This document shows positions 1 through 7,615 of a stretch of DNA of 64,000 bases, piece after piece. Within the stretch, counting starts at the first letter, position 1. Each line of letters begins with the position of its first letter. The notes beneath the pieces were generated by a model. That model saw only the letters and a program-made list of their open reading frames with translations, was not told the origin of the DNA and ran no database searches. This stretch comes from Pseudomarimonas salicorniae (GTDB taxonomy: Bacteria > Pseudomonadota > Gammaproteobacteria > Xanthomonadales > Xanthomonadaceae), in contig NZ_JALNMH010000007.1 in NCBI RefSeq assembly GCF_023156535.1, positions 124,001 to 188,000 on the forward strand. Reading direction: 5' to 3'. The position numbers and the translations under genes are program-made.

Positions 1-1506
1 CTGCTCGACGCGGCTGGCCTCGCTCATCGCGCGGACGATGGCAGCCAGCCGGTCGCTGCCGCCGCGGGCGCGCTGCAGCAGGGCGGCGGTGCCCTCGTCC
101 AGCCGGGTGGTATCGATGTTGTCGAGCGAGCCGCGGACCACCGCCAAGGGCGTGTTCAGCTCGTGCGACAGCTTTCCGGCGAGGCTCTGCAGGTAGGCCT
201 GGCTGGCCCCGATGTCGGCCAGCAGGCGAGCGAAGCTCCGCGACAGGTCGCCGACCTCGTCACCGGCGCGGCTCGGCGTAAAACCCTGGATGCCGCCATC
301 CTTGGACAGTGCGTTCTCGACGCCATTGCGCAGGCGACGGATGCGCTGGCTGAGCCGGGTGGCAAAGCCGAGCAGAACGGCGGCAGCCAGGCCCATGGCC
401 AGCAGGCTGCTGAGCAGCAGTCCGGACAGCGCGCGATCGGCCAGCAGCAGGGTCTGCTGCTCGCGCTGCAGCCACAATGCCGCCACCGGCTCACCCTCTC
501 TTTGCAGCGGCACGGCGCTCGCCAGCAGCAGGCGCGGCGCGCGGGTGTCGCGGCGCCATGCGTGTCCGGCCGCCCCGCCGAGGGCAGCCTGGACCTCGCG
601 CCGTGCGTCGCGGGTGGACTCCCCCGCCTCGTGGTCGAGCGGTTCGTCGGCCCAGGCCAGCGCGTACCAGAGCTGGCGTCGCCACCAGGGCAGCGGGTCG
701 GACTCGGCCGGGGGCAACTCGCCGGCCCGCGCGTAGATCCAGCCGTCGCCGTCGACCAGCTGGGCGCGGATGCCCTCGGGCAGCGCCCCGCGCAGCAGCT
801 GCTCGGCCTCCTCGCGGTATTCCCAGATCGGCCAGCCGCCGCCGTCGACCTGGCCGAAGCGACGCATCGCCCCGGAGGAGTCCACATCCACGGCAACCAG
901 CCCCAGCCGGGTAATCGGCCACCCCGAGGGCAGCATCAGCTCGACCCGGTAGCCGCCCTCGATCTCCTGCCACTCCCCGGCGAGACGCAGCCAGGACGGG
1001 CTGCCGTCGTTCGAGGTCACCACCAAGGCACCGCTGGCGGCATTGGCAAGACGCATGCGCAGCGCGCCATTGGGGCCGTCCAGCAGCAGCTGCAGGTGAT
1101 CCGAACGCGCCGCCCGTGGCCAGTGGGCATCTGCGCGCTGCGGTGTCGGATCACGCACCTGCACCAGCAACAGACGCAGCGCCTCGTGGCGACCCAGCGC
1201 CACGCGCAGGCGCGGGCTGCCGGAATCGTCGGCGAACTCGCGCATGACGGGACTGCCCCAGTCACCGCCCTGCCCGTCCAGCCGGGGCTGCCGCGGCAGG
1301 GGCTGGGCAAACCAGCGCGGCGCGGCCGGCGGCAGCAGCCCGGGACGCTCCCCAAGGGCACGACGCAGGCTGTCGGCCACGGCTTCGAGCGTCTCCTCCT
1401 GGCCTTGGCGCAGCAGCGACTCCATCTGCTGCAGCACCTGCCAGCCGCCCCAGGGCAGCAGCAGCAGGCACAGCGAGACCAGGGCCAGCTGCAGGCGAAG
1501 CGGCAT
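1..1506 (-). CDS. pdsS: Pds-system sensor histidine kinase, C-terminus cut by window edge
   Basis: Membrane sensor kinase that should phosphorylate the adjacent regulator PdsR. The reading frame is open from an ATG at 1506 to the first base of the window, giving 502 codons without the ATP-binding domain. Visible parts in order: an N-terminal membrane segment (about residues 5-22); a periplasmic region whose first half resembles a family 9 carbohydrate-binding (CBM9-like) fold (PRLDGQGGDW, LLVQVRDP, LQLLLDG); a second membrane segment near 365-385; a HAMP-like linker; and the phospho-acceptor box KLSHELNTPLAVV with His448. It lies 16 bases after pdsR and is probably co-transcribed. The name rests on the company of a class GN sortase and its VIT/vWA target, which is the known setting of this kinase family. 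The CBM9-like reading is inference. Confidence 0.85.
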   Translation of the reverse strand, partial: MPLRLQLALVSLCLLLLPWGGWQVLQQMESLLRQGQEETLEAVADSLRRALGERPGLLPPAAPRWFAQPLPRQPRLDGQGGDWGSPVMREFADDSGSPRLRVALGRHEALRLLLVQVRDPTPQRADAHWPRAARSDHLQLLLDGPNGALRMRLANAASGALVVTSNDGSPSWLRLAGEWQEIEGGYRVELMLPSGWPITRLGLVAVDVDSSGAMRRFGQVDGGGWPIWEYREEAEQLLRGALPEGIRAQLVDGDGWIYARAGELPPAESDPLPWWRRQLWYALAWADEPLDHEAGESTRDARREVQAALGGAAGHAWRRDTRAPRLLLASAVPLQREGEPVAALWLQREQQTLLLADRALSGLLLSSLLAMGLAAAVLLGFATRLSQRIRRLRNGVENALSKDGGIQGFTPSRAGDEVGDLSRSFARLLADIGASQAYLQSLAGKLSHELNTPLAVVRGSLDNIDTTRLDEGTAALLQRARGGSDRLAAIVRAMSEASRVEQ

Positions 1507-1522
1507 GTTCAGGCGGCGTGGC

Positions 1523-2212
1523 TCAGGGGCGCCAGCGGTAGCCGGCGCCGTGCACGGTGTCGATCTCGTCGAAGCCCGCGTCGATGGCCTCGAACTTGCG
1601 GCGGATCCGCTTGATGTGGCTGGTCACCGTGGCGTCGTCGACCTCGACCTCAGCCTCGCGCATCAGCTGCTCGCGGGAGCGCACATGGCCGGGATGGCGG
1701 GCCAGCGCGTGGACCATCCAGAACTCGGTCAGGGTCAGCGGCACTTCCTCGCCGTTCCAGGTGATGCGCAGGCGCTCAAGCTCCAGCCGCAGGCCGCGCA
1801 GCGACAGCACCTGCTCCTTCGCGGCGGGCTGGCGCAGGGCATCGAGGCGACGGAACAGCGCGGTGACCCGGGCGGTGAGCTGGGGCAGGCTGATCGTCTT
1901 GCTGAGGTAGTCGTCGGCCCCCAGGCGCAGCCCCGAGATCACGTCGAGATCGGAGTCGCGGGCGGTCAGGAACAGGATCGGCAGGGACGCCGAGCGCGCC
2001 CGCAGGTGCCGGCACAGCTCGAACCCGCCTTCCGGCTCGTCGCCCAGGCCCACGTCGATGATCACCAGGTCCGGCAGGCGCAGGGCAAAGGCCTGCATCG
2101 CGCTCTGCCGCTCGCCGAAGCCGGCTACTTCATAGCCGTAGCGACGCAGCGCCTCCTCGTAGTTGGCGCGGATGGCGGGTTCGTCCTCGACGATGGCGAT
2201 GGTTCGGCTCAT
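1523..2212 (-). CDS. pdsR: Pds-system response regulator (OmpR/PhoB type)
   Basis: DNA-binding response regulator of 229 residues. The receiver domain begins with IAIVEDEP and has the phosphorylatable Asp53 in LVIIDVGLG. A C-terminal winged-helix domain (about 135-228) ends in HGAGYRW, typical of the OmpR/PhoB class. The ATG at 2212 was chosen because the receiver domain starts right after it; a longer reading frame exists upstream, but it runs through a palindromic repeat. It is followed by pdsS on the same strand. By its setting it probably controls the divergent sortase and target genes, though no operator could be identified. The family assignment (proteobacterial dedicated sortase system response regulator) is from recall of the family and its neighbourhood. 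Confidence 0.85.
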   Translation of the reverse strand: MSRTIAIVEDEPAIRANYEEALRRYGYEVAGFGERQSAMQAFALRLPDLVIIDVGLGDEPEGGFELCRHLRARSASLPILFLTARDSDLDVISGLRLGADDYLSKTISLPQLTARVTALFRRLDALRQPAAKEQVLSLRGLRLELERLRITWNGEEVPLTLTEFWMVHALARHPGHVRSREQLMREAEVEVDDATVTSHIKRIRRKFEAIDAGFDEIDTVHGAGYRWRP

Positions 2213-2285
2213 GGCGGCAGCATAGGCAGAGCCGCGATGCGTGAACAAGCCGGCAACGCGCCGGCGCCCATCGCCCGGCCCAGGC

Positions 2286-2312
2286 GTCATCTTCTCGAAA
2301 GCGGGGATCCAG
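2286..2312. repeat. Degenerate REP-like palindrome
   Basis: The stretch contains the core GAAAGCGGGGATCCAG, which belongs to the same family as the perfect hairpin at 4890-4915. It lies between pdsR and the small rod-like gene. Read through, it yields the peptide WIPAFEKMT, which explains the false N-terminal extension of pdsR. Confidence 0.55.
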
Positions 2313-2369
2313 CTCTTGCCCTCGCCCAATGCAGCCAGGCCGATGTGCTAACCGGCAGCCGGTAGCCAG

Positions 2370-2669
2370 CTAGGCGAACGCGTCGAACAGGCTGCCCAGC
2401 ATGCGGTCCTCGGCGCGCAGGACCAGCAGGTTGGCTTCGAAGGCGCGGGTCGCGGCCAGCACCTCGACGGCGTCCTCGACGTACAGGCCGGGCCGCGACT
2501 CGGCCTCACGGGTGATCACGCCGCTGACCCCGCCGGGGCCGGCCACGGACTCGACCCGCTGGCGCTGGTAGCCGGGCGTCGCGGCATTGGCGATGTTGTT
2601 CGCCGCCGCCTGCAATCTCTGCTGGGCGACATTGATGCCGGACAGGGCGATCGAGGAAATGCTGCTCAT
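2370..2669 (-). CDS. Minimal flagellar-rod-like protein
   Basis: Small protein of 99 residues built only from the two conserved ends of flagellar axial proteins. The N-terminal part (residues 6-35) has NNIANAATPGYQRQRV, matching the rod-protein N-terminal motif ANNIANAxTPGY. The C-terminal part (about 62-99) has LAATRAFEANLLVLRAEDRM, matching the C-terminal helix of FlgB/FlgC/FlgE/FlgG proteins. The middle domain of true rod or hook proteins is missing; FlgC is usually about 135 residues. No other flagellar gene is in the window. It lies between pdsR and the divergent sortase target gene. Start and stop are intact, so it does not look like a decayed fragment. Its function is unknown: it could be an export substrate, a domesticated rod fragment or a self-assembling helical protein. 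Confidence 0.7.
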   Translation of the reverse strand: MSSISSIALSGINVAQQRLQAAANNIANAATPGYQRQRVESVAGPGGVSGVITREAESRPGLYVEDAVEVLAATRAFEANLLVLRAEDRMLGSLFDAFA

Positions 2670-2820
2670 GGGTCAGGTATCGGCCGCGTTGCCGGAAACT
2701 TGAATCGCGACCGAACCGCCCGCGAATTGCCACATCTGGCCCGCGCCGTGCCGCGCTTCGGGCCGGGGATTGACCGTTGCCCGGCGCCTACTGGACCTGC
2801 CCCCACCGCAGGAGTCCAGC

Positions 2821-4860
2821 ATGCAGCCCGCCGACCGCGTCACCCGCAAACCCCGCCTCTACGCCCGCCCGGGGCGCCGTCGCCTGCCGCGCTGGCTGAT
2901 CCTGCTTGGCTTGTCGCTGGCCCTGCCGGTCCAGGCCGCGGAGTTCGGCCTCGAGTTCCGCGCCGCCGATGGCGAGTGGCAGCCCGGCCTGGCCATGGAC
3001 ACCGATATCGCGATGACCGTGGTCGGCCTGCTGGCCGAGGTGCGGGTCACCCAGAGCTACCAGAACGACACCCCGCACTGGCAGGAGGGCCGCTACCTGC
3101 TGCCGCTGCCGGCCGAGGCCGCGGTGGGCAGCCTGCGCATCCGCGTCGGCCAGCGGCTGATCGAGGGCGAGGTCCAGGAGAAGCAGCAGGCGCAGCGCAC
3201 CTACCAGGCGGCGACCGCGAACGGCCAGCGCGCCGCCCTGGTCGAGCAGGACAGGCCCAACCTGTTCCGCACCGCGGTGTCGAACATCGCCCCCGGCGAG
3301 CGGGTCGAGATCGAGATCGGCTACTGGCAGCAGGTCGACTTCCGCGACGGGCTGTTCTCCCTGAGCCTGCCGCTGACACTGACCCCCCGCTACCGCGCCG
3401 GCGGCTCGCCGGTCGATGCGCCGACCGGCGACGCGCCCCGTCCGGCCGCGGCTGCAAAGCTGAGCCAGCGTGCGCTGGAGCCCACCGTCGCACTCAGCGC
3501 CTGGCTGCACGCCGGCCTGCCGCTGGCCGAGGTGGCCAGCCCGACGCATGACATTGATGTGCGCCGCGACGGTGACGCCCATCTGATCCGCCTCGCCAAC
3601 TTCGTCGAGGCCAGCGACCGCGACTTCGCGCTGACCTGGCGCCCGGCACCCAGCGCCAGCCCTCAGCGCGCGCTGTTCACCGAGGAGGTCGACGGCGAGA
3701 CCTTCGCCCTGCTGATGGTGGTGCCGCCGAACCAGCCGGTGGCCCCGGTGCCGCGCGAGTTGATCCTGGTCATCGACCACTCCGGCTCGATGAGCGGCAC
3801 CTCGATGCAGCAGGCCATCGCAGCCCTCGACAGCGCCCTGGCGAAGCTACGGGTGGAGGATCGCTTCAACGTCGTGCGCTTCGACCACACCACCGAGGCG
3901 CTGTTCGCCGAGTCGGTGCCCGCCCTGCCCGGCAACGTGCGGCAGGCGCGCCAGTGGGTCCAGCAGCTCAGCGCCGATGGCGGCACCGAGATGGCGCCCG
4001 CCCTGAGCCTGGCCTTCTCCAGCCCGCCGGTGCCCGGCCACCTGCGCCAGGTGGTGCTGGCCACCGATGCCGCGATCGGCAACGAGAACCAGCTGCTGGC
4101 GCAGATCGAGGCCGAGCGCGGCGAGGCGCGACTGTTTCCGGTCGGCATCGGCAGCGCCCCGAACCAGCACTTCATCCGCCGCGCGGCCGAGAGCGGTCGC
4201 GGCAGCTTCGCCCTGATCCGCAGCGTCAGTGAGGTCGAGGCCGGCATGGGCCTGCTGCTGGCGAAGATCGACCGGCCGCTGATGCAGGACATCAGCGTCG
4301 ACTGGCCGGTCGCGGCCGAAGGCTATCCGCATGCCCTGCCCGACCTCTACTCCGGCGAACCGCTGCAGCTCGTCGCGCGCATCGACGGCCTGGCCGGCGC
4401 GTTGAAGCTGCAGGGGCAGACCCGGCACGCGCAGTGGAAGGAAACCCTGCCGCTGGCGCTGGGCAAGCAGAGCCGGCAGGCCGGCATCGCCCGGCTCTGG
4501 GCCTCCGCCAAGCTGCGCGACCTGCAGAATGCCCTGCGCGGCGGCGCCGACGCCGCGGCCATCCGCAAGGCCAGCCTGGAGGTCGCCCTGCGCCATGGCC
4601 TGGCCAGCGAGTACACCAGTCTGGTCGCGGTCGAACGCAAGCCAGTGCGCCCGGCCGCTGCCGATCTCGCTTCCACCGCCATCGCCAATGCCGCGCCGGC
4701 CGGCAGCCTGGCCCTGGCCCAGGGCAGCACCCCCGCCCGCCAGCAGCTGGGCTGGGCCCTGGCCCTTTTGCTGATCGGCATGGCGCTGTTCGGAACGCGA
4801 CGGGATGCAGCCACCTCAACGCAGGGCCGAGGGGCTGGGCGCCCGCCTGCGCGGGCATGA
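2821..4860 (+). CDS. Proteobacterial sortase target protein with VIT and vWA domains
   Basis: Predicted cell-surface substrate of the nearby sortase, 679 residues. The ATG at 2821 was chosen over an upstream TTG because CAGGAG lies 9 bases before it. Domains in order: a basic N-terminus and signal segment (about 22-40, ending VQAAEF); a VIT domain (about 45-175); a von Willebrand A domain with the metal-site motif DHSGS at about 319-323; a degenerate sorting signal LAQGSTPA at about 632-639; a membrane helix (about 643-660); and a basic tail. The family normally shows a clearer LPXTG-like signal. The last roughly 15 residues come from a REP-like palindrome that also supplies the stop codon. 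First gene of the plus-strand arm of the Pds locus. Confidence 0.88.
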   Translation: MQPADRVTRKPRLYARPGRRRLPRWLILLGLSLALPVQAAEFGLEFRAADGEWQPGLAMDTDIAMTVVGLLAEVRVTQSYQNDTPHWQEGRYLLPLPAEAAVGSLRIRVGQRLIEGEVQEKQQAQRTYQAATANGQRAALVEQDRPNLFRTAVSNIAPGERVEIEIGYWQQVDFRDGLFSLSLPLTLTPRYRAGGSPVDAPTGDAPRPAAAAKLSQRALEPTVALSAWLHAGLPLAEVASPTHDIDVRRDGDAHLIRLANFVEASDRDFALTWRPAPSASPQRALFTEEVDGETFALLMVVPPNQPVAPVPRELILVIDHSGSMSGTSMQQAIAALDSALAKLRVEDRFNVVRFDHTTEALFAESVPALPGNVRQARQWVQQLSADGGTEMAPALSLAFSSPPVPGHLRQVVLATDAAIGNENQLLAQIEAERGEARLFPVGIGSAPNQHFIRRAAESGRGSFALIRSVSEVEAGMGLLLAKIDRPLMQDISVDWPVAAEGYPHALPDLYSGEPLQLVARIDGLAGALKLQGQTRHAQWKETLPLALGKQSRQAGIARLWASAKLRDLQNALRGGADAAAIRKASLEVALRHGLASEYTSLVAVERKPVRPAAADLASTAIANAAPAGSLALAQGSTPARQQLGWALALLLIGMALFGTRRDAATSTQGRGAGRPPARA

Positions 4861-4915
4861 CGAAGCCCGAGTCGCCTTCCCCCTCCACCGTCATCCCCGC
4901 GAAGGCGGGGATGAC
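4836..4915. repeat. Pair of REP-like palindromes overlapping the end of the sortase target gene
   Basis: The first unit has the stem GCCCGC-CTGC-GCGGGC at 4841-4856, followed by CATGACG. The second is a perfect 11-base-pair hairpin, GTCATCCCCGC-gaag-GCGGGGATGAC, at 4890-4915. Together they look like a bacterial interspersed palindromic element. The stop codon of the target gene lies within the first unit. The second hairpin may also terminate or stabilise the transcript. Confidence 0.7.
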
Positions 4916-4991
4916 GATCCTTAGCTAACCACTTCACCAAATCCCTCATCGAGACCAAACAGCCGTGCGTCCCGCGACCAAGGAGCCCCCC

Positions 4992-5186
4992 GTGATCCTG
5001 CACTTCGACACCCCGCCGCCGCGCAACAACGAACCGGTCGGCGAAGCCTGGGAACGCCATGAGGCCCTGCTGCGCGCCCTGCGCCGGATGGGCTTCCATG
5101 ACCCCGAAGCCCTCGCCGGCCCGGCGCCACCGCGACCCGGAACGGTCGCCGACCAGGGCAACGACGCGCTTCCGGAGGCTGCATGA
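4992..5186 (+). CDS. Small protein of unknown function coupled to the sortase
   Basis: A 64-residue protein starting at a GTG with AAGGAG about 8 bases upstream. A longer version from a GTG at 4965 is possible but has no good ribosome site. Its last four bases overlap the sortase ATG (ATGA), so the two are probably translated together. There is no signal peptide or membrane helix; the centre (about residues 18-36) is a charged, probably helical stretch and the C-terminal half is rich in Pro and Ala. I do not recognise a family. Its place between target and sortase suggests a role in the sortase pathway, which is inference only. Confidence 0.6.
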   Translation: MILHFDTPPPRNNEPVGEAWERHEALLRALRRMGFHDPEALAGPAPPRPGTVADQGNDALPEAA

Positions 5187-5755
5187 ACCCGGTGTCCGCC
5201 CTGCGCCGCGGCGTGATCGGCCTGCTGCTGACCTCGGCCTTGGCACTGGCTGTCGACGCCGGCTGGATCCATGCCAAGGCGGCGCTGTCGCAGGTCCTGC
5301 TGCGCCAGGCCTGGCTTGAAAGCCGCCTCGATGGCGCCACCCACCGGCCCTGGCCCTGGGCCGATACTCATCCTGTCGCACTGCTTCGCGTGACGGAACT
5401 TGAGGTTGAGCAGGTGGTTCTCGCAGGGGACAGCGGGCGGGTGCTGGCCTTCGGCCCCGGCTGGGCGCCGGCCAGCGCGAGCCCGGAGGGCGGCGGCACC
5501 ATCGTGATCAGCGGCCACCGTGATACCCATTTCGCCTGGCTGCGCAGTCTGGTCCGCGGCGACCGGGTTGAGCTCGAGACCACCCAAGGGCTGCGCACCT
5601 GGCAGGTCAGCGAGATGCGCGTCGCCGACAGCCGCCGCGAGCGCATTGCGCTCGACGCAGACCGCGGTGAGCTGCTGCTGGTGACGTGCTGGCCCTTCGA
5701 CGCCGTGCGCGCCGGTGGACCGATGCGTTATGTGGTGCGGCTGATCGAGACCTAG
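5183..5755 (+). CDS. Class GN sortase (marine proteobacterial type)
   Basis: Transpeptidase of 190 residues that should cleave the sorting signal of the VIT/vWA protein two genes upstream. It has an N-terminal membrane anchor (about 8-26) and a sortase fold with the expected catalytic residues: His112 in SGHRDTHF, Cys169 in LLLVTCWPFD, and Arg182 in GPMRYVVR. The ATG at 5183 is preceded by GGAGG at the usual distance and overlaps the stop of the small upstream gene. Gram-negative sortases of this class normally occur once per genome beside a dedicated target and the PdsS/PdsR pair, as here. The OmpA-like protein PdsO, often part of such loci, is not in the window, but the left edge cuts the locus. 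Confidence 0.92.
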   Translation: MNPVSALRRGVIGLLLTSALALAVDAGWIHAKAALSQVLLRQAWLESRLDGATHRPWPWADTHPVALLRVTELEVEQVVLAGDSGRVLAFGPGWAPASASPEGGGTIVISGHRDTHFAWLRSLVRGDRVELETTQGLRTWQVSEMRVADSRRERIALDADRGELLLVTCWPFDAVRAGGPMRYVVRLIET

Positions 5756-5816
5756 GGCGCGTCCCGGTCGCGCCGTCCAGCGGCTCGGGGTCTGGGTGGC
5801 GGGCCCGAGACCCGCC
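5756..5816. terminator. Possible shared terminator between convergent sortase and rpe genes
   Basis: The gap of 61 bases between two converging genes has a 6-base-pair hairpin GGCGCG/CGCGCC (5756-5774) and a second GGGTCT/AGACCC pairing (about 5790-5813). There is no U tract, so the terminator role is inference from position. Confidence 0.35.
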
Positions 5817-6500
5817 CTATGCCTGCCTTGTTCCGGCCTTGGCGATCTCCTCACGCATGCGGGCGATGACCTCGGCGTAGTCCTTGGCGCCGAAGATCGC
5901 CGAGCCGGCGACGAAGGTATCCGCCCCGGCCGCGGCGATCTCACGGATGTTGTCGACCTTGACCCCGCCGTCGATCTCGAGCCGGATCGGCCGGCCGCTG
6001 CGCTCGATACGCTCACGCACCCGACGCAGCTTGTCCAGGGCGCTGGGAATGAAGGCCTGGCCACCGAAGCCCGGGTTCACCGACATCAGCAGCACCAGAT
6101 CCAGCTCATCCAGCACATAGTCGAGCACCTCGACCGGCGTTGCCGGATTCAGCACGAGGCCGGCCTGGCAGCCGTGCGACTTGATCAGCTGCACGGTGCG
6201 GTGGACGTGCTCGCTGGCCTCAGGATGGAAGCTGATCAGCGAAGCGCCAGCGCTGGCAAAATCGGGGACGATGCGATCGACCGGCTTGACCATCAGATGC
6301 ACGTCGATCGGCGCGGTCACGCCGTGCTTGCGCAATGCCTCGCAGACCATCGGCCCAATGGTCAGGTTGGGCACGTAGTGGTTGTCCATGACGTCGAAGT
6401 GCACCCAGTCGGCGCCCGCAGCCAGTACCGCATCGACCTCCTCGCCGAGGCGGGCGAAGTTGGCGGAAAGAATGGAGGGGGCGATGGCGGGGGACTGCAT
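5817..6500 (-). CDS. rpe: Ribulose-phosphate 3-epimerase
   Basis: Interconverts ribulose 5-phosphate and xylulose 5-phosphate in the pentose phosphate pathway, in the cytoplasm. The protein has 227 residues, the usual length. Signatures of the TIM-barrel family are present: [10 protein letters not shown] at the start, [17 protein letters not shown] with a metal-binding His and Asp, [24 protein letters not shown], and AGSAIFG near the end. The ATG at 6500 has AAGGAG about 8 bases upstream. It is a single gene, convergent with the sortase. Confidence 0.97.
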   Translation of the reverse strand: MQSPAIAPSILSANFARLGEEVDAVLAAGADWVHFDVMDNHYVPNLTIGPMVCEALRKHGVTAPIDVHLMVKPVDRIVPDFASAGASLISFHPEASEHVHRTVQLIKSHGCQAGLVLNPATPVEVLDYVLDELDLVLLMSVNPGFGGQAFIPSALDKLRRVRERIERSGRPIRLEIDGGVKVDNIREIAAAGADTFVAGSAIFGAKDYAEVIARMREEIAKAGTRQA

Positions 6501-6805
6501 GGTGGACTCCTTAGGTTTTCCGTTTCACTGCTGGGCGGACGCTTTCGGGGCAGCGGGCTGCCCCCCTCCCAACCGCCCGGCCCTCCGGCGCAGCCTCCGG
6601 GCGTTCTTCGGCACGCAAGCCTACGGCTTGCAAGCGTGCCTCATCACCCCCCTCCGCAGCCAAGCCGCGCAAGGGGAGGGGCAGGAGCGGCTGCGGCGGC
6701 GGGATGGTGCCGAACGGCGCCGGTGTTGTTCGCTCCTCCCCTTGCCGCGCGCAGCGCGGGAGGGGGAGGTCGGGAGGGGGTGGGTCGGTCGCAGCGGCAG
6801 CCGCC
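6501..6805. other. Gene-free stretch with inverted repeats
   Basis: No credible gene is seen. The stretch holds a hairpin at 6610-6640 (GGCACGC...GCGTGCC, with an inner AAGCC/GGCTT pairing). It also holds a longer inverted repeat with arms near 6665-6679 (CCGCGCAAGGGGAGG) and 6735-6749 (CCTCCCCTTGCCGCG). These look like interspersed palindromic sequence. The promoter of rpe should lie at its left end, but no clear boxes were found. Confidence 0.5.
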
Positions 6806-7177
6806 CTACTCCCCCGAGTTCGCCTTGCGCGCCTTCTGGATGGCTTCGTAGGCGCTGTTGATCTCCCGCGCCCGCGACTCGGCCAGTGAGCGGATCTCCT
6901 CGGCCGCACCGCTGACTTTGTCCGGGTGGTAGTCGGAAATCTTCCGGCGGAAGGCGCGTTCGACCTCCTCGTCGCTGGCCGCCGGCTCGACGCCCAGCGT
7001 GCGGTAGGCCTCCTCAAGGGCCAGTGCCTTCTGCCCCTGCCCGCCGGAGGACTTGTCCGGGAACAGCCAGCCGGCATCAAAGACGTGACCGAGCACCGCG
7101 CCGAGCACGGCGCCCGCGGGGTGGCGCATCAGCATCCAGCCCAGCACCGCGCCGAACACCTTGCCGTAGATCCTCAT
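6806..7177 (-). CDS. Short membrane-anchored J-domain protein
   Basis: A 123-residue DnaJ-domain protein. The N-terminus (about 5-38) is Gly/Ala-rich and hydrophobic, resembling the membrane-anchoring GxxxG stretch of DjlA. It is joined directly to a C-terminal J domain (about 53-120) with the essential HPD motif at 84-86 (SDYHPDK). The TerB-like middle domain of full-length DjlA (about 270 residues) is missing. It probably stimulates a DnaK chaperone at the inner membrane. The ATG at 7177 overlaps the stop of the cytochrome gene by four bases, so the two should be translated together. Confidence 0.8.
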   Translation of the reverse strand: MRIYGKVFGAVLGWMLMRHPAGAVLGAVLGHVFDAGWLFPDKSSGGQGQKALALEEAYRTLGVEPAASDEEVERAFRRKISDYHPDKVSGAAEEIRSLAESRAREINSAYEAIQKARKANSGE

Positions 7178-7542
7178 TGCTTCTCCCGTGGCCCGAGGCC
7201 ATCCCGGGGCAGCTGGGCATAGTAGCGGGCGAGGGCTGCGATGTCGGCGTCGCTCAGCCCGCCGACCACCGCCTTCATCGGCGCGTGGGGCCGTTCGCCG
7301 CTGCGATACCTCAGCATCGATTCGCGCAGGTAGGTCTCGTCCTGCCCGGCGATGTGCGGGTGCCCGGGCAGACCCGAGACGCCGTACTGGCCGTGGCAGG
7401 CCACGCACAGGCCAGCCTTGGCCGGACGAGCGGAGGCCTCGTCGACGGCCGCGGCGCCGGCTTCATCCGCCGCTGGCGTGGCCGCGGTACCACAGCCGGC
7501 AAGGGTGAACAGCGGGATCAGCAGAAGCAGTTTCGGATTCAT
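7174..7542 (-). CDS. Class I cytochrome c lipoprotein
   Basis: A 122-residue electron carrier. It has a lipoprotein signal with Cys17 in LFTLAGC, an Ala-rich linker (about 18-42), and a single cytochrome c domain with the haem-binding CVACH at 46-50. APMKAVVGGLSDADIAALARYYA near the end supplies the likely Met ligand and the final helix, so it should be anchored to a membrane facing the periplasm. It resembles the small c4/c553-type cytochromes that serve terminal oxidases, but its partner cannot be told. The ATG at 7542 was chosen because it opens the signal peptide. Upstream is a 73-base gap shared with divergent purC. Confidence 0.85.
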   Translation of the reverse strand: MNPKLLLLIPLFTLAGCGTAATPAADEAGAAAVDEASARPAKAGLCVACHGQYGVSGLPGHPHIAGQDETYLRESMLRYRSGERPHAPMKAVVGGLSDADIAALARYYAQLPRDGLGPREKQ

Positions 7543-7615
7543 GGGCGCGAAGGATAGCAAGCGGGCATCAAGGCGCCGTCGCGTACAATCCGCGGCTTTC
7601 CGCGCGTGACCGGCC

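Noticed and set aside
1523-2329. A longer pdsR starting at 2329
   Set aside because: The extra 39 residues come from a REP-like repeat (WIPAFEKMT) and unrelated sequence; the receiver domain begins right after the ATG at 2212.
2370-2669. The rod-like gene considered as a pseudogene
   Set aside because: Start, stop and both conserved ends are intact in one frame, with no frameshift or leftover middle domain nearby.
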